A DNA stretch of 37,499 nt, from positions 1 to 37,499 of the forward strand of contig JBFLYZ010000036.1 in NCBI GenBank assembly GCA_040756415.1, in the 5' to 3' direction. This DNA is from JBFLYZ01 sp040756415 (GTDB lineage Bacteria > Bacteroidota > Bacteroidia > JADZBD01). A program made the position numbers and the translations under genes. Under the pieces are notes generated by a model. The model was not told the origin of the DNA and searched no databases. It saw nothing but the letters and a program-made list of their open reading frames with translations. Of this stretch, positions 31,168-37,499 are shown one piece after another; position 1 is the stretch's first letter, and every line of letters begins with the position of its first letter.

Positions 31168-31962
31168 ATGAAGCAGTATCACGAATTGATGCGCCATGTG
31201 CTGGAGCACGGGACCAGGAAGACCGACCGTACGGGAACGGGCACTTTTTCGGTGTTCGGATACCAGATGCGGTTCGACCTGCAGGAAGGATTCCCGCTGC
31301 TCACCACCAAAAAGCTGCATACCAAATCCATCATCCATGAGCTGCTCTGGTTCCTCATGGGCGAGACCAATATCAGGTACCTCAAAGAGAACGGGGTGTC
31401 TATCTGGGACGAATGGGCGGATGAGAACGGCAACCTGGGCCCCGTTTACGGGTACCAGTGGAGAAGCTGGCCAACGCCCGATGGCCGGCATATCGACCAG
31501 ATCAGCCAGGTGATTGACCAGATCAAAAAGAACCCGGATTCGAGAAGGCTTATTGTCAGCGCATGGAACGTGGGCGAGATCGAGAAAATGAAGCTGCCTC
31601 CCTGCCATGCCTTCTTCCAGTTCTACGTGGCCAATGGCAAGCTGTCCTGCCAGTTGTACCAGCGCAGCGCGGATATCTTCCTGGGCGTACCCTTCAATAT
31701 CGCCTCGTACGCCCTGCTCACCATGATGGTGGCCCAGGTCTGCGAGCTGCAGTGTGGTGATTTCGTGCATACGCTCGGGGATGCGCATTTGTATGCGAAT
31801 CATATCGAGCAAACCCGCCTTCAGTTGAACCGCGAGCCCAGGAAACTCCCGCAAATGAAGATCAACCCCTCTGTAAAGAACATTTTCGATTTCCGGTTCG
31901 AAGATTTTACCCTCGAGGGTTACGATCCGCACCCGCACATCAAAGCTGCCGTTGCCGTATGA
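31168..31962 (+). CDS. thyA: Thymidylate synthase
   Basis: The 264-aa enzyme makes dTMP from dUMP using methylene-tetrahydrofolate and yields dihydrofolate. It has the same length as the E. coli enzyme, and the catalytic cysteine falls at residue 146 in LPPCHAFFQFYV. Other signatures are TGTGTFSVFG (22-31), the QRSADIFLGVPFNIASYA dUMP/folate segment (168-185) and GDAHLYANH. It is a classical ThyA, not flavin-dependent ThyX. The folA start codon overlaps its stop (ATGA), which couples production of dihydrofolate to its reduction. Confidence 0.98.
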   Translation: MKQYHELMRHVLEHGTRKTDRTGTGTFSVFGYQMRFDLQEGFPLLTTKKLHTKSIIHELLWFLMGETNIRYLKENGVSIWDEWADENGNLGPVYGYQWRSWPTPDGRHIDQISQVIDQIKKNPDSRRLIVSAWNVGEIEKMKLPPCHAFFQFYVANGKLSCQLYQRSADIFLGVPFNIASYALLTMMVAQVCELQCGDFVHTLGDAHLYANHIEQTRLQLNREPRKLPQMKINPSVKNIFDFRFEDFTLEGYDPHPHIKAAVAV

Positions 31963-32462
31963 TCGTATCAGCCATAGTTGCCGTTTCGGAGAACAACGTC
32001 ATCGGTAAGGATAACAGGCTGGTGTGGCACCTGCCTGAGGATATCAGGTTCTTCAAGGAGAAGACCATGGGCCATTGCGTGGTGAGCGGAAGGAAGAACT
32101 ACGAGTCCATTCCGGAGAAATTCCGCCCGCTGAAAGGCCGGACCAATATTGTTGTGACCCGGCAGAAGGATTATGAGGCACCGGGCGCCATCGTGGTCCA
32201 CTCGGTGGAAGAGGCTATAGCCGTGGCAAAGGAAAAAGGGGAGAAGGAGCTGTTCATTATCGGTGGCGCGGAGATCTACAACCAGACCATGGAGGTGACC
32301 GACCGGCTTTACCTTACGCGGGTATTTCACACATTTGAAGGTGACGCCTATTTCCCCGAAGTTCCCGTGGCGGAATGGGAGCAGGAGAGCTATATACTGC
32401 ATACAAAAGACAGCCGCCACGCCTATGACTTTGCGTTCATTGTTCTCAACCGCAAACGGTAA
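31959..32462 (+). CDS. folA: Dihydrofolate reductase
   Basis: The 167-aa enzyme reduces dihydrofolate to tetrahydrofolate with NADPH, recycling the product of thyA. Visible motifs are IVAVSENNVIGKDNRLVWHLPEDI split over residues 6-29 (with the catalytic acid at Asp28), SGRKNYESIP, GRTNIVVTR and the cofactor loop FIIGGAEIYNQ. It starts at ATG 31959, overlapping thyA by 4 nt. The following gene, in another frame, starts inside its last 38 bp. Confidence 0.97.
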   Translation: MIVSAIVAVSENNVIGKDNRLVWHLPEDIRFFKEKTMGHCVVSGRKNYESIPEKFRPLKGRTNIVVTRQKDYEAPGAIVVHSVEEAIAVAKEKGEKELFIIGGAEIYNQTMEVTDRLYLTRVFHTFEGDAYFPEVPVAEWEQESYILHTKDSRHAYDFAFIVLNRKR

Positions 32463-33012
32463 GCTGTCTTTATCCTGCTGCCTGTTGCTTGCTGCGGCAG
32501 CCCTGGCCGCGCAGCAAGCCCCTGTTTTTACGCGCGACAGCCTTTATAAAGCGATCCGGTCGCTGGCCGCATCCGACAGCAGCTATGCCGGTAAATGCGA
32601 CTCGGCAAAAAAGCTGACTGACGAGCTGGTTGCCGGCATAGGCAGGATCAGCGATGGGCTTAAGCAGGCGGCCGGCCAGAATCCAGGGTACCAGGTCACC
32701 ACCGTCTATTTCTTTACACCCTATTCGGGCAGCGCCACGGTGGCTGCGGACCTGAAAAGATCATTGAACACGTATAGCGCGGCCTTGCTGTCGCTACCTG
32801 ATTCAATGCCCGTAAGCCAGGAGCAGGTAGGCCTGGGCACGGGCGACATGTATTCACCGGTAGAAAGCAGGATGGTCAGTTGGGAGCATTTATGGTTCTA
32901 TGATGCGCCCTTCTCAGCCGCAGTATCGGTGCTGGCAAAACTGCAAAATGATGTCTATGCTGCGGAGGAGGCTGTTCTGCGTATCCTGCTGAAAGAGCTG
33001 CAGTGCAGGTAA
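32425..33012 (+). CDS. Secreted protein resembling the GldM N-terminal domain
   Basis: This 195-aa protein has a signal peptide-like start (MTLRSLFSTANGKLSLSCCLLLAAAALA). The mature part is helical. Its C-terminal segment, SWEHLWFYDAPFSAAVSVL followed by AKLQNDVYAAEEAVLRILL, resembles the end of the first periplasmic domain of GldM, where F. johnsoniae GldM has a W/Y-x-F-x-x-P-x-x-A-x(6)-L-x3-Q-N-D-V-x3-E-x-x-V pattern. The preceding helices also fit. Full GldM is about 500 aa with an N-terminal inner-membrane helix and three more Ig-like domains; these are absent here. The start overlaps folA by 38 bp. It could modulate the T9SS/gliding motor or be an unrelated helical protein. The assignment is by eye. 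Confidence 0.55.
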   Translation: MTLRSLFSTANGKLSLSCCLLLAAAALAAQQAPVFTRDSLYKAIRSLAASDSSYAGKCDSAKKLTDELVAGIGRISDGLKQAAGQNPGYQVTTVYFFTPYSGSATVAADLKRSLNTYSAALLSLPDSMPVSQEQVGLGTGDMYSPVESRMVSWEHLWFYDAPFSAAVSVLAKLQNDVYAAEEAVLRILLKELQCR

Positions 33013-33015
33013 AAA

Positions 33016-33046
33016 TTGGGAAAGGCGCCAAATTCTTTTAATTTTG
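33016..33046 (+). promoter_or_regulatory. Promoter of the 33072 lipoprotein gene
   Basis: TTG (33016-33018), 20 nt, then TAATTTTG (33039-33046), an exact -7 match. The predicted leader is about 20 nt. Confidence 0.65.
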
Positions 33047-33071
33047 TTTGATCAAGCCATACCCCTTTAGT

Positions 33072-33902
33072 ATGAAAGAACGATTAAGCCTTTTTGTCCT
33101 GTTGCTGGCATTGCTCGCCCTCAGCGCCTGCCGCAGGTCGGACCGTGATAAGGATAACGAAACGCAGTCTGCATCTGACAATTACCTGGCCGAAGCCTGC
33201 TGGAACGATGTGTTCAGGCAACTGGATGACGCGGCAGCCGTTACCGCGGATGTGAACCGCTATTCATCGGGTAATATGACGGCAGCCTGCTATACGGTAA
33301 CCGTTAATCCTGCCCTGCCCAATCCGGCCTTTCCCAAAACAGTGACCGTAGATTTTGGCAGCGTCAATTGCACCGGCCCTGACGGGATAGCGCGCAGGGG
33401 ACAGATCACCGCGGTGTTTTCGGGGCGCTACCGCGATTCATTGACCACGATCACCATCACTACCAATAATTACTATGTGAACAACTACAGGGTGGCGGGT
33501 ACCAAGACCATCACCAACCAGGGTCATATCAATGGCGTGGCCACCTTTTCTGTTAACGTGCAGAACGCGGTCATCACTACCCCCGATAACAAGACCATAA
33601 CCTGGAACTCGCAGCGCACACGCAGGTGGATAGCGGGCGAGGGTACGCTGGGTCTGGTCAGTGACGATGTGTACGAGATCACCGGCAGTGCCAATGGAAG
33701 AGGGACCAAGGGGAATACCTTTACTCTGACCATCACCACGCCTCTGCGCGTGGAGATGAGCTGCCGCTGGATCGTAAAAGGCGTCATAAAGCTTACTCCT
33801 GCCAACCTGGATGACCGCATCATCGATTTCGGGCAGGGCGCCTGCGATGATCAGGCCACGGTAAGCATCCACGGGAATTCATACACCATCACGTTGAACT
33901 GA
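33072..33902 (+). CDS. Hypothetical lipoprotein, beta-rich
   Basis: The 276-aa lipoprotein has the lipobox LSAC (Cys19 after MKERLSLFVLLLALLALSA). The Arg/Asp-rich stretch after the cysteine is disordered-looking. The body is almost entirely beta strand, rich in Thr, Asn and Val (for example TVDFGSVNC, then GQITAVFSGRYRDSLTTITIT), and contains internal cysteines near Gly/Asp. The pattern resembles Bacteroidota lipoproteins of unknown function that may be surface-exposed; I cannot name the family. The start is the ATG at 33072; a TTG upstream lies too close to the promoter. Its stop abuts that of convergent clpX in the palindrome TGATCA. Confidence 0.65.
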   Translation: MKERLSLFVLLLALLALSACRRSDRDKDNETQSASDNYLAEACWNDVFRQLDDAAAVTADVNRYSSGNMTAACYTVTVNPALPNPAFPKTVTVDFGSVNCTGPDGIARRGQITAVFSGRYRDSLTTITITTNNYYVNNYRVAGTKTITNQGHINGVATFSVNVQNAVITTPDNKTITWNSQRTRRWIAGEGTLGLVSDDVYEITGSANGRGTKGNTFTLTITTPLRVEMSCRWIVKGVIKLTPANLDDRIIDFGQGACDDQATVSIHGNSYTITLN

Positions 33903-35147
33903 TCAGGCTGCCTTCAGCTTGTTCAGCCTGGCCTTTCCTATCTTTTCCTTGGCGTAGTCGAGCGAAATGTGCAGCTCCTTTGTTTTGTTGTCAGAAGGTA
34001 TGTCGAACATGGCATCGATCATAATGGCCTCGCAGATGGAGCGCAGGCCGCGCGCCCCCAGTTTAAACTCGATGGCCTTCTCAATGATGAAATCGAACAC
34101 CTCTTTCTCAAAAGTGAGCTTGACCCCATCGATTTCGAACAGCTTCACGTATTGCTTGATCAGCGCGTTCTTGGGTTCGGTAAGTATCCTGCGCAGGGTC
34201 TCCGCGTCAAGCGGGTTCAGGTGGGTAAGAACCGGCAGGCGCCCAATGAGCTCGGGAATAAGCCCGAAGCTTTTCAGGTCCTGGGGTGAAATGTATTGCA
34301 GCAGGTTGTCCTTGTCAATGTGTTCGCGCTCTTTTGAAGCGTTATAGCCCACGATCTGGGCGTTCAGGCGGTTGGCTATCTTCTTGTCTATGCCGTCAAA
34401 GGCTCCGCCACAAATGAACAGGATATTGCGCGTATCGACCGATATCATTTTCTGCTCGGGGTGCTTCCGTCCGCCCTGGGGAGGAACATTCACCACCGAT
34501 CCTTCCAGCAGTTTGAGCATGCCCTGCTGCACGCCTTCGCCCGATACATCGCGGGTAATGCTGGGATTGTCTCCCTTGCGCGCTATCTTGTCTATCTCAT
34601 CAATGAACACGATACCCCGCTCGGCTGCGGCCGTATCGTAATCGGCTGCCTGCAATAGGCGGGTAAGGATGCTTTCAACGTCTTCGCCCACGTAACCGGC
34701 CTCGGTCAGCACGGTGGCATCGGCAATGCAGAAAGGTACGTTCAGTATCCTGGCTATGGTGCGCGCCAGCAGGGTCTTGCCTGTGCCGGTTTCGCCCACC
34801 ATGATGATATTCGATTTTTCTATCTCTATATCATCGCGCAGCCCCGGCTTTTGCTTCTGCATTACGCGCTTGTAATGATTGTATACGGCAACCGACAGCA
34901 CTTTCTTGGCGTTATCCTGCCCTATAACATACTCATCCAGGTGCTTTTTGATCTCCGAAGGTTTCAGCAGCTTCAGGTTGGCGAACGCTGAATTGCTGTT
35001 CTTCGTATAGATCTCCTGCTTCACAATGCCGTGCGCCTGGTTGATGCAGGTGTCGCAGATATGCCCGTTCAGCCCCGCTATCAGCACCGATGTATCCTGC
35101 TTATCCCTGCCGCAGAAAGAACACTTTATATTGCTGTCTTTTGCCAT
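33903..35147 (-). CDS. clpX: ATP-dependent Clp protease ATP-binding subunit ClpX
   Basis: The 414-aa AAA+ unfoldase recognises tagged substrates and threads them into ClpP. The N-terminal zinc-binding domain has four cysteines (Cys9, Cys12, Cys31, Cys34). Walker A is GETGTGKT, Walker B is IVFIDEIDKI, the pore-loop region is around AGYVGEDVE, and the IGF-type loop for ClpP docking is expected near PQGGRKHPEQ/VGYNAS. The sensor arginine lies in LGARGLRSI. It starts 3 nt after the clpP stop, so the two are translated from one message in the order tig, clpP, clpX. Confidence 0.97.
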   Translation of the reverse strand: MAKDSNIKCSFCGRDKQDTSVLIAGLNGHICDTCINQAHGIVKQEIYTKNSNSAFANLKLLKPSEIKKHLDEYVIGQDNAKKVLSVAVYNHYKRVMQKQKPGLRDDIEIEKSNIIMVGETGTGKTLLARTIARILNVPFCIADATVLTEAGYVGEDVESILTRLLQAADYDTAAAERGIVFIDEIDKIARKGDNPSITRDVSGEGVQQGMLKLLEGSVVNVPPQGGRKHPEQKMISVDTRNILFICGGAFDGIDKKIANRLNAQIVGYNASKEREHIDKDNLLQYISPQDLKSFGLIPELIGRLPVLTHLNPLDAETLRRILTEPKNALIKQYVKLFEIDGVKLTFEKEVFDFIIEKAIEFKLGARGLRSICEAIMIDAMFDIPSDNKTKELHISLDYAKEKIGKARLNKLKAA

Positions 35148-35150
35148 TTA

Positions 35151-35810
35151 TTACTTGTGTCGTATTAAGATCTCATCGATCATGCCGTACGCCTTCGCTT
35201 CCTCTGCCGTCATCCAGTAATCGCGATCGCTGTCCTTCCACACCTTGTCGTAATCCTGGCCGGAGTGCTTGGCAATGATATCGTACAGCTCTTTTTTCAG
35301 CTTGAGGATCTCGCGTGCGGTGATCTCGATATCCGAAGCCTGCCCCTCCGCTCCGCCAAGCGGCTGGTGTATCATCACCCTGGCGTGAGGCAGCGCGGTG
35401 CGCTTTCCCTTTTCGCCCGCGCACATGAGCACGGCTCCCATAGAGGCGGCCATGCCCGTGCAGATAGTGGCTACATCGCAATTGATGTACTGCATGGTAT
35501 CATAAATGCCCAGGCCGGCATAAACAGATCCGCCCGGTGAGTTCAGATAGATCTGGATGTCCTTTTTCGCGTCAACGCTCTCCAGGAACAGGAGCTGGGC
35601 CTGTATGATGTTGGCCACCTGGTCGTTGATGCCGGTGCCCAGGAAAATGATGCGGTCCATCATCAGGCGCGAGAATACGTCCATCTGCGCTACGTTGAGC
35701 TGACGTTCCTCGATGATATAGGGGGTAAGGGATGATTTAAAATCGTGAAGCGTAAGGCTGCTGATGCCCATATGCTTCACCGCGTATTTTTCAAATTCAT
35801 TTTTCGACAT
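35151..35810 (-). CDS. clpP: ATP-dependent Clp protease proteolytic subunit ClpP
   Basis: The 219-aa serine peptidase forms the tetradecameric barrel of ClpXP. Catalytic Ser123 lies in GMAASMGAVL and His148 in RVMIHQPLGG, with the third residue an Asp in the DRDYWM region. SPGGSVYAGL (91-100) forms the oxyanion strand. The N-terminal 25-30 residues are probably a propeptide removed by self-processing. It lies between tig (36 bp upstream) and clpX (3 bp downstream), the usual bacterial arrangement of chaperone and protease genes. Confidence 0.97.
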   Translation of the reverse strand: MSKNEFEKYAVKHMGISSLTLHDFKSSLTPYIIEERQLNVAQMDVFSRLMMDRIIFLGTGINDQVANIIQAQLLFLESVDAKKDIQIYLNSPGGSVYAGLGIYDTMQYINCDVATICTGMAASMGAVLMCAGEKGKRTALPHARVMIHQPLGGAEGQASDIEITAREILKLKKELYDIIAKHSGQDYDKVWKDSDRDYWMTAEEAKAYGMIDEILIRHK

Positions 35811-35846
35811 AAAATGCTTGGTTAAGAATGTAAAGTATAAAGATAA

Positions 35847-37184
35847 TTAATTTTTAAAGAACTCTTCGTAAGGCAGCTCTTTCTCTTCGAGGGTGAAGGT
35901 GCTCTTGAACACATCCATCAGGCGCTGGTCGTACAACTGGTCGTAAATGCGCTTGGCCTCCCCTTCCTTCTGCAATATTTTGGTTGCCATTTCGGTAAGG
36001 CTCTTGTCGTCCATATCGGTGCGGCCGTAGCGCATCATCTCGCGCAGCACCAGCTCTTTGGTATAGGCCAGGGCCTCGTCTGACGATACCTTGATCTGCT
36101 TCTCCTTGAGTATCCTGTTCTCGATGAGCTGCCACTTCATCTGCTCGGCATAGGCCGGGTATTCGGCTTCCAACTGTTCTTTGGAGATGGGTTTCTCGTT
36201 GGTGCTGATGATCCAGCGCTTGAGGAACTCGTCAGGCAGGCGAAGCTTCACTTTCTCCATGAGGGCTTTCACCACATCCGTTTTGAAGCGTTTTTCGCTG
36301 TCGCTGACGAACATGCGCTCGATCTCGCTTTTGATCCGCTCCCTGAACTCCTCCGTGCTTTTCACGGCATCCTTGCCGTATACCTTATCGAACAGCTCCT
36401 GGTTGATCTCCGAGGGCTCCAGGCGGTTGATGTCCTTCACGGTGAACTGGAAATCCGCAGACGCGATCTTATCGGCCGTGGTGTGAAGCAAGCCGGCCAG
36501 GTACTCAGCGTCATCCTTCATATCGGCCGCGCGGATCACCACCTTGTCGTCCTTTTTCAGCCCGCTCAGGGCTTTGATCAGGCTGTCGCCCTTTATCTTT
36601 TCGGTAAAGACGGATACTGTTTTGAAAATGCCGCCCGGCAGGATAGCGCCCGCGGCATCCAGCTCCACGAAATCGCCATTGACCAGGTCATCCTTTGCGG
36701 ACGACTCGGGGTGAACGATCTTCCCGTAGCGCTTGGCCATATCGTTCACGTACTTGTCGATGAGCGCATCGTCAGCCTTGATCCTGTAATAGCTGAACTT
36801 GTCCTTGGCTGATATCTCTACGGTGAACTGGGGCGCCAGGCCGATATCGTATTTGAACTCGAACTCCTTCTGGTTCTCCCAGTCTATGTTCGCGTTCTCG
36901 TCCTGCGAGGGCATGGGATTGCCCAGCAGCTCAAGGCCGTTATCGGAAATATACTTGTACAGCGAATCGTTCAGGATCTTGTTCATCTCATCGGCAAGTA
37001 CGCTCTTGCCGTACATTTTCCTGACGAGTTGCACCGGCACCTTGCCGGGACGGAAGCCGGGCATGTTCACTTTTTTCTGCACCTCCTTCAGCGCATGCTC
37101 CACTTTATGCACGTAATCCTCGGGGCCCAGCTTTACTTTTATGACCGCGTTCAGTTCGTCAATGTTCTCTCGGGTGATATCCAT
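35847..37184 (-). CDS. tig: Trigger factor, ribosome-bound chaperone
   Basis: The 445-aa chaperone meets nascent chains at the ribosomal tunnel exit. The ribosome-binding loop GFRPGKVP is at about residues 43-50, within the N-domain. The middle FKBP-like PPIase region (about 150-245) is diverged, and I do not see the full set of FKBP active-site aromatics, as is common in Bacteroidota. The C-terminal arms are long, charged helices (from about 250). Two ATGs in tandem at 37187 and 37184 could serve as start; MDITRENIDEL is preferred. It opens the tig-clpP-clpX operon. The 250 bp upstream contain a candidate small RNA and no other gene. Confidence 0.94.
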   Translation of the reverse strand: MDITRENIDELNAVIKVKLGPEDYVHKVEHALKEVQKKVNMPGFRPGKVPVQLVRKMYGKSVLADEMNKILNDSLYKYISDNGLELLGNPMPSQDENANIDWENQKEFEFKYDIGLAPQFTVEISAKDKFSYYRIKADDALIDKYVNDMAKRYGKIVHPESSAKDDLVNGDFVELDAAGAILPGGIFKTVSVFTEKIKGDSLIKALSGLKKDDKVVIRAADMKDDAEYLAGLLHTTADKIASADFQFTVKDINRLEPSEINQELFDKVYGKDAVKSTEEFRERIKSEIERMFVSDSEKRFKTDVVKALMEKVKLRLPDEFLKRWIISTNEKPISKEQLEAEYPAYAEQMKWQLIENRILKEKQIKVSSDEALAYTKELVLREMMRYGRTDMDDKSLTEMATKILQKEGEAKRIYDQLYDQRLMDVFKSTFTLEEKELPYEEFFKN

Positions 37185-37356
37185 CATTAGCTATGTTTTT
37201 TATCCGTAAAAAAGAGGACGAATTTAATAAAATTAATGGCGCGAAAAACGGCCGGTAAGGCGGGTTGCCCGGAGCAGCATCAGGATAGGGAATTGCAAAT
37301 AAAACCGGCTCATAGACTGATCAAAGCGGGAATGCTTTGTGTTCACGAATAAGCGT

Positions 37357-37379
37357 AAAAAAGCACCTTCCGGTGCTTT
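37357..37379 (-). terminator. Intrinsic terminator on the minus strand
   Basis: AAAGCACC, loop GGAA, GGTGCTTT and then further T residues, read on the minus strand (six T in all). The run of A residues at 37357-37362 gives the T-tract. It lies upstream of tig, so it ends a transcript coming from the right. Confidence 0.8.
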
Positions 37380-37422
37380 ACTTTTCGTTTGTGCGGATCA
37401 CTCCGTGATACTCGCAAATATT
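37357..37422 (-). ncRNA. Candidate small RNA of about 65 nt upstream of tig
   Basis: Between a TATCTTTG box (37435 to 37428) and the terminator lies a short transcript unit with no ORF. A first hairpin at 37393-37415 has GCG/CGC outer pairs and an ATCAC/GTGAT inner stem. The second hairpin is the terminator, with a GGAA (GNRA-type) loop. It does not match an RNA family I recognise. It could also be the 3' untranslated end of the gene at the right edge. Confidence 0.35.
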
Positions 37423-37427
37423 TTGAG

Positions 37428-37435
37428 CAAAGATA
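37428..37435 (-). promoter_or_regulatory. Bacteroidota -7 element, minus strand
   Basis: The minus strand reads TATCTTTG, an exact TAnnTTTG match, just after the possible stop codon of the gene at the right edge. No -33 TTG is seen at the usual distance. Confidence 0.4.
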
Positions 37436-37436
37436 A

Positions 37437-37499
37437 TCATTTGGGATAGAAATGAACCTGGGAGGCGACGGGGTGTTCCACGGGGTCGGGCGGGCGGTT
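37437..37499 (-). CDS. Possible C-terminus of a gene entering from the right
   Basis: Read from the right edge on the minus strand, 20 codons ending PVASQVHFYPK precede a TGA. The composition is protein-like, but a plus-strand frame from ATG 37452 (MNLGGDGVFHGVG) is also open to the edge, so the direction is unsure. No family can be assigned from 20 residues. Confidence 0.25.
   Translation of the reverse strand, partial: NRPPDPVEHPVASQVHFYPK

Noticed and set aside
37188..37499. tRNA or RNase P RNA at the right edge
   Set aside because: No cloverleaf or TPsiC-like sequence and no conserved RNase P core were found; only the two small hairpins are present.
1..37499. Insertion sequence, integrase or prophage
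   Set aside because: No transposase, integrase or phage structural motif was seen in any long frame.

Overview
The window is a piece of a Bacteroidota chromosome, probably a free-living or environmental member with G+C near 50%. Several things point there: promoters of the Bacteroidota type (TTTG, about 19 nt, then TAnnTTTG) in place of -35/-10 boxes; secreted proteins with type IX secretion (T9SS) sorting domains of both type A and type B; a PorV/PorQ-type barrel; a carboxypeptidase-regulatory-domain TonB receptor; SprB repeats; a GldM-like domain; a short epsilon subunit in an atpD-atpC pair; and a bacterial geranylgeranylglyceryl phosphate synthase. I found no IS element, prophage, CRISPR array, tRNA or rRNA.

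Layout. 1-2111 (minus): an accessory cluster of a partial zinc-ribbon protein and two secreted proteins. 2376-2966: a small exported protein. 3082-4860 (minus): atpC and atpD. 5052-9171 (plus): ribF, an LRR protein and an 809-aa T9SS type B adhesin-like protein. 9172-11170 (minus): a tightly overlapping operon of phosphopantetheinyl transferase, GGGP synthase and a TenI/ThiE-like protein. 11276-13768 (plus): a WG-repeat protein and ahcY. 13959-15506: an unknown gene, a degenerate Rieske-fold lipoprotein and a very basic secreted peptide. 15853-24760 (plus): a three-gene surface module of TonB receptor, 1347-aa T9SS cargo candidate and PorV-like barrel, preceded by a structured leader of about 290 nt. 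24864-27142 (plus): greA, a cytochrome c/copper monooxygenase fusion lipoprotein and a HIT protein. 27139-27690 (minus): ruvC. 27716-31092 (plus): a YbhN-type flippase-like protein, a GT2 glycosyltransferase and an OppC/DppC-type permease. 31168-33902 (plus): thyA, folA, an orphan GldM N-domain-like protein and a lipoprotein. 33903-37187 (minus): the canonical tig-clpP-clpX protein quality control operon. The right edge holds a candidate small RNA and what may be the end of another minus-strand gene.

The most distinctive items are: (i) the TonB receptor/giant surface protein/PorV trio with its own leader, which looks like a self-contained T9SS export and uptake module; (ii) a stand-alone secreted protein resembling only the first periplasmic domain of GldM; (iii) a promoter followed at once by a very strong terminator upstream of greA, reminiscent of the E. 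coli greA leader arrangement; (iv) four convergent gene pairs whose stop codons abut or overlap, leaving no room for a terminator; (v) a candidate RNA of about 65 nt upstream of tig. All assignments come from reading motifs by eye; no database search was run.
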